Part shown: piece after piece, positions 59,923-64,000 of the stretch
How positions within the stretch are numbered: position 1 is the first letter of the stretch
How the letters are laid out: each line of letters opens with the position of its first letter
NCBI GenBank assembly: GCA_026129685.1
Contig: JAHCHO010000004.1
Span: 248,001-312,000 of the forward strand
Direction of reading: 5' to 3'
Source of the DNA: Fimbriimonadaceae bacterium
Lineage (GTDB): Bacteria > Armatimonadota > Fimbriimonadia > Fimbriimonadales > Fimbriimonadaceae
Length of the DNA: 64,000 bases
The notes under the pieces: model-generated
The model's input: the letters and a program-made list of their open reading frames with translations, nothing else
What the model was told of the DNA's origin: nothing
The model's database searches: none
Made by a program: the position numbers and the translations under genes

Positions 59923-62703
59923 TCATCCTGTGCTCGATTCGGCGATTTGGCGGCTCGCCTCGTTGAGCCCGGTCGTGGCGCGCTCCCAGTTGGCCCGGTG
60001 GTTGTCGGACGTGAACACCTCCAGCGCCCGTCGGAAGCAGGCTTCGGCCTCCCGGAGTCGGTCCGGTTCGGGTTCGATCTGGCACCAGGCGAGGAGCGCG
60101 TCGCCGAGGTTCAGGTGCGCCAGCGCCCAGTACGACGCCATCGCCGCCCGGTCTCGGACGGTCAGCGCTTCCCGGTATCCGGCGACGGACTCGGCGAAAA
60201 GCGCCGGATCGGCCTCTCGTTCCGCCTGAAACCTCAGGGCCTTGGCGCGGCTCCCGTGCACGAGCGACCAGGTGACCGGGTCCATCGCCTTCATCAGGGT
60301 TTGGAGGCAGTCGTCGCAGACGGCCACCGCGTGCGCGAGACGACCGGTTCCCTCTTCGCGCCGACCCCATTCGACGAGGGTGTAGGCGATCGCGAGCTGG
60401 AGCCGCGCCCAATCGAGCGGCATCGTTTGCCGGCCGTAGACGTCGGCGCACTCGACCAACGCGGCGAAAGCCTGGGCCAGGCGCTCGTTCGTGGGGTCGC
60501 CCGCCAGTTCCGCCCAGTCGCGCAGGGTTAGGCCCGTCTTGCGCTGGACGTCGGCCCACCTTAGCGGCGAGTTCTCCTTGGTGAAGACGGTTTGGGCCAG
60601 CCGGCCCGCCTCGACCGCCGCGACAAAGTCGTCCCGGCGACCCAACATGGGGCCGAGGCAGGAATAGGTGTACGAGAGGAGAGCCTGACCCTCGGCCCAA
60701 AGATCGGCGTCCCGGGTCCGATCCACCACGTCCAGCGCGCGTCGACACCACGCGACCGCGTCCTCGAGGTGGGCCGACGACGCCGCTCGCCAGCCCCGGA
60801 TTCGTTCGAGTTCGCCACAGGCCAGACAGAGCGCCGCCCACTCGGGACCGGGCTCATAGGCCGACTGGGCGTCGCGGAGCGTCGCCATCGCCTGTTCGGC
60901 GATCTCCGGGTCGCCATCCAGGTCGTACCAGGTGGCCTCGTTGGCGCCCCGCTCGCCCATCAGCCGCCGCCACCGAGGCGCGTCGTCGTCGCGCGACACC
61001 AGGACCAGGGCCCGGCCGATCAGGCTCCGGGCGAGCGACAGGTGACCGTGCTTCTCGCCGCCGTGACTCTGGCGCAACGCCTTGGCCCAGGCGAAGAGCA
61101 GATCGGCGGCCTCCCCTCGTTCCAGGTAGGGCAGTTCGTCTTCGATCTCGGCCCCCCAAGCCGCCAGGTCGCCATGGCGTCGTGCGTCACCGGACTTCAG
61201 CGCCTCCGCCAACTGGGCTTCCCAAGCCTCGCGCGTTGCGCCCGGGCTCACGCCCAGACCGTGCCGAAACGCCAGCGCCTCCTCTCCTCGTTCCGCGTAG
61301 TGTCGGCGCCATGCGGAGTGGGCCGCCACGATCTTGGCGGGGTGGTACCGTGTCATGCGCTCGCGAACCGCCCTTCGCATCAATCCGTGCATCGTGAGCC
61401 AACCGCCGGCCGAACTCTCGATGAACGCGTACCGCATGACCCCCTCGAAGTCGGTGATCGCGTCGAACTCGTCGAACGGTTTGCCCAGGGCGAGGGCGAC
61501 GCAACGCGCGTCGAACCGAGGAGTCAGGGAGAGCCGCTCGAGCATCGGCTCCCGATCCTCCCGCACCGACATGAAGCGGCGAACGAGGTCCTCGAGGTCG
61601 TTCGGCGCCACCTCGAGCGAGTCCGCCTTGGCGTTCGGGTCCAGCTGAAGGAGGTCGACGGCGGTGTCGGCGATCATGCCGAGCGACAGCGCGTGGTGCC
61701 GGGTGACCCCTTGGTCTTCTCGTTCCTCGGTGGCGTCCAGCATCGCCTCGATCCAGGAGGCGGACTCGAAGCCGCGGCGATCCCGCAGGTAGCCCGTGGC
61801 CTCCTCCCGATCGAGGCCGGCAAGGGGCACGAACCGGACGTCGCGATCCGCCGCAAGTCGGCGGTCGTCCTCCAGCCAGGTGATGGGGCGTTGGCTCACG
61901 ATCACCACCTGAACCAAGTCGCGGCACAACTGGAAGAACTCGAGGACCTGCCGTTCCTCGTGCCATCGCGCGCGCCGCTCGGGAAACCGCTCCTCGAACT
62001 GCTCCCACGAATCGAAGGCGACGACGGCGCGCAGGGTGCCGGTCGTGCGAGAGGGCAAAAAGGCCGCCAGGTCTTCGGCGAGGAAACGGCCCAACTCGGC
62101 CGGGATCGCGTCGGCGCGCGTGGCCATCAGGCCCTCGGCGAAGGCCCGCCCCTCCGCACTCCGGTAGAAGGCCGTCAGAGGCTCGGCGTTCACCCGTTCC
62201 GCGACAAACCGCCAACCCGCCTTCGCCGCCGCCGTCATCAGGCCACCCGGGCCAACCGACGACGTCAGGATGAACTCCACCAACGCCCCGATGCCGGTGT
62301 CCACCACCGCCCCCATTTGCGGCGCGCCACCGGTCGAGCCGGGGCCGCGCAGCTCTTTCGAGAGGCTCCATGCGAGGTAGGCGGTCGCGAACCGTGGCGT
62401 CGGCACGCCAAGCCTCGCCGCGATGTGCCGCAGGATCTCGTGGTGCTGACCCAGGACGACGCTCTCTTCCCGGTCCTTCCCGTCGAACTGCACCTTGACC
62501 GTCTTCAGGCCCGCCGTCTGGGCCAGGTTCAGGAAGCGATGGAGGAGAAACGACTTGCCGGTTCCCGTCACCCCGTGGACGTTCCAGGCGGCGTACGGCC
62601 CCTGCTTGGTTTGCAGGAGCGCCCGAAAGTCGCCGAGGATGCCCTCCCGTCCATGGAAGTGTGTCTGGACCCTTGCGTCGAAGTCCTGGCTCGCGGAGAG
62701 CAT
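59923..62703 (-). CDS. large P-loop NTPase with C-terminal TPR-like repeats
   Basis: A 926-residue protein. Residues about 1-60 lead to a Walker A motif VTGTGKSFLLHR (lysine near 52). An ATPase region includes AVVAFDSWEQFEERFP and RDLVQVVIVSQRP, resembling the STAND/AP-ATPase group, then a winged-helix-like part (EGVMRYAFIESSAGGWLTMHGLMRRAVRERM). The last 400 residues are helical, TPR-like (for example ARLQLAIAYTLVEWGRREEGTGRLAHAV). STAND proteins act as switches in signalling or defence; no effector domain is seen. The ATG at 62703 follows a CACAAT hexamer 5 nt upstream; longer frames lack support. Confidence 0.75.
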   Translation of the reverse strand: MLSASQDFDARVQTHFHGREGILGDFRALLQTKQGPYAAWNVHGVTGTGKSFLLHRFLNLAQTAGLKTVKVQFDGKDREESVVLGQHHEILRHIAARLGVPTPRFATAYLAWSLSKELRGPGSTGGAPQMGAVVDTGIGALVEFILTSSVGPGGLMTAAAKAGWRFVAERVNAEPLTAFYRSAEGRAFAEGLMATRADAIPAELGRFLAEDLAAFLPSRTTGTLRAVVAFDSWEQFEERFPERRARWHEERQVLEFFQLCRDLVQVVIVSQRPITWLEDDRRLAADRDVRFVPLAGLDREEATGYLRDRRGFESASWIEAMLDATEEREDQGVTRHHALSLGMIADTAVDLLQLDPNAKADSLEVAPNDLEDLVRRFMSVREDREPMLERLSLTPRFDARCVALALGKPFDEFDAITDFEGVMRYAFIESSAGGWLTMHGLMRRAVRERMTRYHPAKIVAAHSAWRRHYAERGEEALAFRHGLGVSPGATREAWEAQLAEALKSGDARRHGDLAAWGAEIEDELPYLERGEAADLLFAWAKALRQSHGGEKHGHLSLARSLIGRALVLVSRDDDAPRWRRLMGERGANEATWYDLDGDPEIAEQAMATLRDAQSAYEPGPEWAALCLACGELERIRGWRAASSAHLEDAVAWCRRALDVVDRTRDADLWAEGQALLSYTYSCLGPMLGRRDDFVAAVEAGRLAQTVFTKENSPLRWADVQRKTGLTLRDWAELAGDPTNERLAQAFAALVECADVYGRQTMPLDWARLQLAIAYTLVEWGRREEGTGRLAHAVAVCDDCLQTLMKAMDPVTWSLVHGSRAKALRFQAEREADPALFAESVAGYREALTVRDRAAMASYWALAHLNLGDALLAWCQIEPEPDRLREAEACFRRALEVFTSDNHRANWERATTGLNEASRQIAESSTG

Positions 62704-62708
62704 CGCCC

Positions 62709-62786
62709 ATTGTGCCCAACTTCGGTGCGCTTCAGACTCGCGGCGAACGAGGAACGATGCGCCCCGAACGACCGCCCGTCCACAAT
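62709..62786. promoter_or_regulatory. divergent CACAAT promoter pair
   Basis: On the minus strand CACAAT (62709-62714) ends 5 nt before the NTPase ATG. On the plus strand CACAAT (62781-62786) ends 9 nt before the ATG of the zinc-binding lipoprotein gene. Both fit the leaderless spacing seen elsewhere in this window. Confidence 0.5.
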
Positions 62787-62795
62787 GAAGCCCGT

Positions 62796-63722
62796 ATGAC
62801 ACGCGCGTCGAACGCAATTGGGGCGACCATCCTGTTCGCGATCCTCGTGCTTTCCGGTTGCGGCGCGAACACGGGGCGCGGACGCTGGTCCGGAGAGTAT
62901 CCGATCGAGATCGCCGCCACGACGGGCATCGTCGGCGAGCTGGTGAAGGCGGTCGGCCGCGACAAAGTGCTGATCAAGCCGCTGATCGGGCCCGGCGCCG
63001 ACCCGCACGCGTTCGTTCCGGGGCCGGACGACGAACGGCTCCTTGAGTCGGTCCACGGAGTGGTCGCCAACGGCCTCGGCCTCGAGGCGAAGATGGGAGG
63101 CGTCCTTGCGCGCGTTGGCAAGACCAAGCCGATCTTGGCGGTCGGGGAGCGTCTCCCCCAGAGCCGCCTCATCGAGGTGGGGCAGGCGGGCGGTAACCCG
63201 ACCTACGATCCCCACGTATGGTTCGACGTCGCGCTGTTCGCCGACGCCCTCGATGCCGTCGCCGCGTGGCTCGGCGAGATCGACCCCGCCGCCGCGAAGA
63301 GCTACCAGATGAACGCCGGGGAGTACAAAGCGCAACTCAAGCAACTGCACGAGGTGGTCCGCAACCGTCTCGCGACGATTCCAAAGGAGAGGCGCGTGGT
63401 CATCGCCACCCACGATGCGTTCGCCTACCTTGGACGGGCGTTCGGTTTGGACGCGCCGAAGAACGACGGTTCGGTCCAGGCGCTGGCGGACCTTCTTGTC
63501 CTGTACAAGGCCCCCGTCCTCTTCTCGCCCGAACCCGCCACCGACGCGCGAGCCGAACAGGCGGTCCGTCTGGCGAAGCAACGCGGAATTCAGGTTCGCG
63601 TGGTCGGACCCCTCCTCACCGATTCGCTTGGGCCGATCCGAAGCACCACCGGCTCGTATTCGGGGATGATCGAGCACAACGCGGGTCAAATCGCCGACGC
63701 CTTGGCGGGTCGGACGGACTGA
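62796..63722 (+). CDS. ZnuA/TroA-type metal-binding lipoprotein of an ABC importer
   Basis: A 308-residue substrate-binding protein. The signal (MTRASNAIGATILFAILVLSGC) ends in the lipobox LSGC. The two lobes carry metal-ligand segments GPGADPHAFVPGPDDE, YDPHVWFDVALF and VVIATHDAFAYLGRAFGL, and the long connecting helix is present. It binds zinc or manganese for import; the histidine-rich loop of typical ZnuA is absent, so Mn cannot be excluded. The ATPase and permease are not in the window and may lie beyond the right edge. Confidence 0.88.
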   Translation: MTRASNAIGATILFAILVLSGCGANTGRGRWSGEYPIEIAATTGIVGELVKAVGRDKVLIKPLIGPGADPHAFVPGPDDERLLESVHGVVANGLGLEAKMGGVLARVGKTKPILAVGERLPQSRLIEVGQAGGNPTYDPHVWFDVALFADALDAVAAWLGEIDPAAAKSYQMNAGEYKAQLKQLHEVVRNRLATIPKERRVVIATHDAFAYLGRAFGLDAPKNDGSVQALADLLVLYKAPVLFSPEPATDARAEQAVRLAKQRGIQVRVVGPLLTDSLGPIRSTTGSYSGMIEHNAGQIADALAGRTD

Positions 63723-63803
63723 CTCCCCCGCCATTCTTGCCGTTGCGCTCAAGATTGCGACGGATCGGTCCGGGCGCAGGTTCGCCAAGGTAACGTAACC
63801 CCC

Positions 63804-64000
63804 ATGTCCCGCGCGGAGCGGACCGCCTCGCCCCTCGTCAAGCTCTTGGTGATCGCCCACGTGTTCGCGATCACGGTGTACGCGTTGCCGAAGCCCCCGC
63901 AGGCCATGATCAACGGAATCGTCACTTGGCGCTGGCCCGCCTCCGCCGAGGAGGTTCCCGCCTTCGCCTCCGAGTTGCCGGACTGGCTCCTCTACGCGAT
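63804..64000 (+). CDS. membrane protein, cut by window edge
   Basis: Sixty-five residues are visible: MSRAERTASPLVKLLVIAHVFAITVYALP, then KPPQAMINGIVTWRWPASAEEV. The start has one hydrophobic helix. No family can be assigned from this fragment. TAACGT (63791-63796) ends 7 nt before the ATG, the leaderless pattern. It follows the metal-binding lipoprotein by 81 nt on the same strand. Confidence 0.65.
   Translation, partial: MSRAERTASPLVKLLVIAHVFAITVYALPKPPQAMINGIVTWRWPASAEEVPAFASELPDWLLYA

Overview
The window reads as chromosomal DNA of a GC-rich, didermic, heterotrophic bacterium. The best inference is Armatimonadota (Fimbriimonas-like). Supporting features are prepilin-like secreted proteins whose N-termini run into LFPVFAQAK, dockerin-like C-termini on unrelated secreted proteins, a lone Pup ligase-type gene, an outer-membrane barrel and a LolA-like protein. 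No rRNA, prophage, intact insertion sequence or CRISPR array is visible. One tRNA (Cys) is present. Coding density is very high, and many gene pairs overlap by ATGA or GTGA.

Layout. 1-4345 (minus): PDZ/hydrolase (cut by the window edge), pseudopilin-like protein, LCP-family protein, GAF histidine kinase and an SRPBCC protein. 4418-6806 (plus): overlapping trpD-trpC-trpF, meeting an Lrp/AsnC regulator tail to tail. 7315-14155 (minus): a coupled module of polytopic membrane protein, thioester alpha-2-macroglobulin and VanW protein. 14233-17201 (minus): ppx-ppk. 17267-25148: HD protein, CruF-like carotenoid protein, HIT protein, fasciclin protein, transketolase, a TrpXYZ-like ABC permease/ATPase pair and pdxS. 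25325-30937: a family-10-like glycosidase, trxB with a HEYGH metalloprotease, and a GH13 amylase. 31006-40798: pseudopilin, LacI regulator with a near-palindromic operator, an McsB-like kinase lacking the active-site Cys, GNAT, GH78 rhamnosidase, a RAYT-like protein lacking the HUH histidines, a LolA-like protein and GH29 fucosidase. 40865-50594: tRNA-Cys, htpX, pckA, phhB, a non-coding stretch with DnaA-box-like sites, a secreted protein, a divergent DnaA-like ATPase, a beta-helix protein, an LmeA-like protein and a PafA/Dop-family gene. 50877-64000: dockerin-like protease, GH5 glucanase, dockerin-like PQQ sugar dehydrogenase, pseudopilin, HDOD protein, outer-membrane barrel, hflX, a large P-loop NTPase, a ZnuA-type lipoprotein and a cut membrane protein.

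How it works together. Glycosidases of families GH13, GH78, GH29, GH5 and GHL10, the beta-helix protein and the sugar dehydrogenase indicate polysaccharide scavenging. tkt, pckA, trp genes, pdxS and phhB are housekeeping metabolism. A genome-organisation pattern stands out. At 17 or more starts a TAnnnT or CAnnnT hexamer ends 5-10 nt before the start codon, which implies leaderless transcripts, and three convergent gene pairs share one CTAG as both stop codons. The most unusual loci are the DnaA-like ATPase with nearby DnaA boxes and dyads (44774-47043), the RAYT without its catalytic histidines (37469-37936) and the Cys-less McsB homologue (33219-34205).
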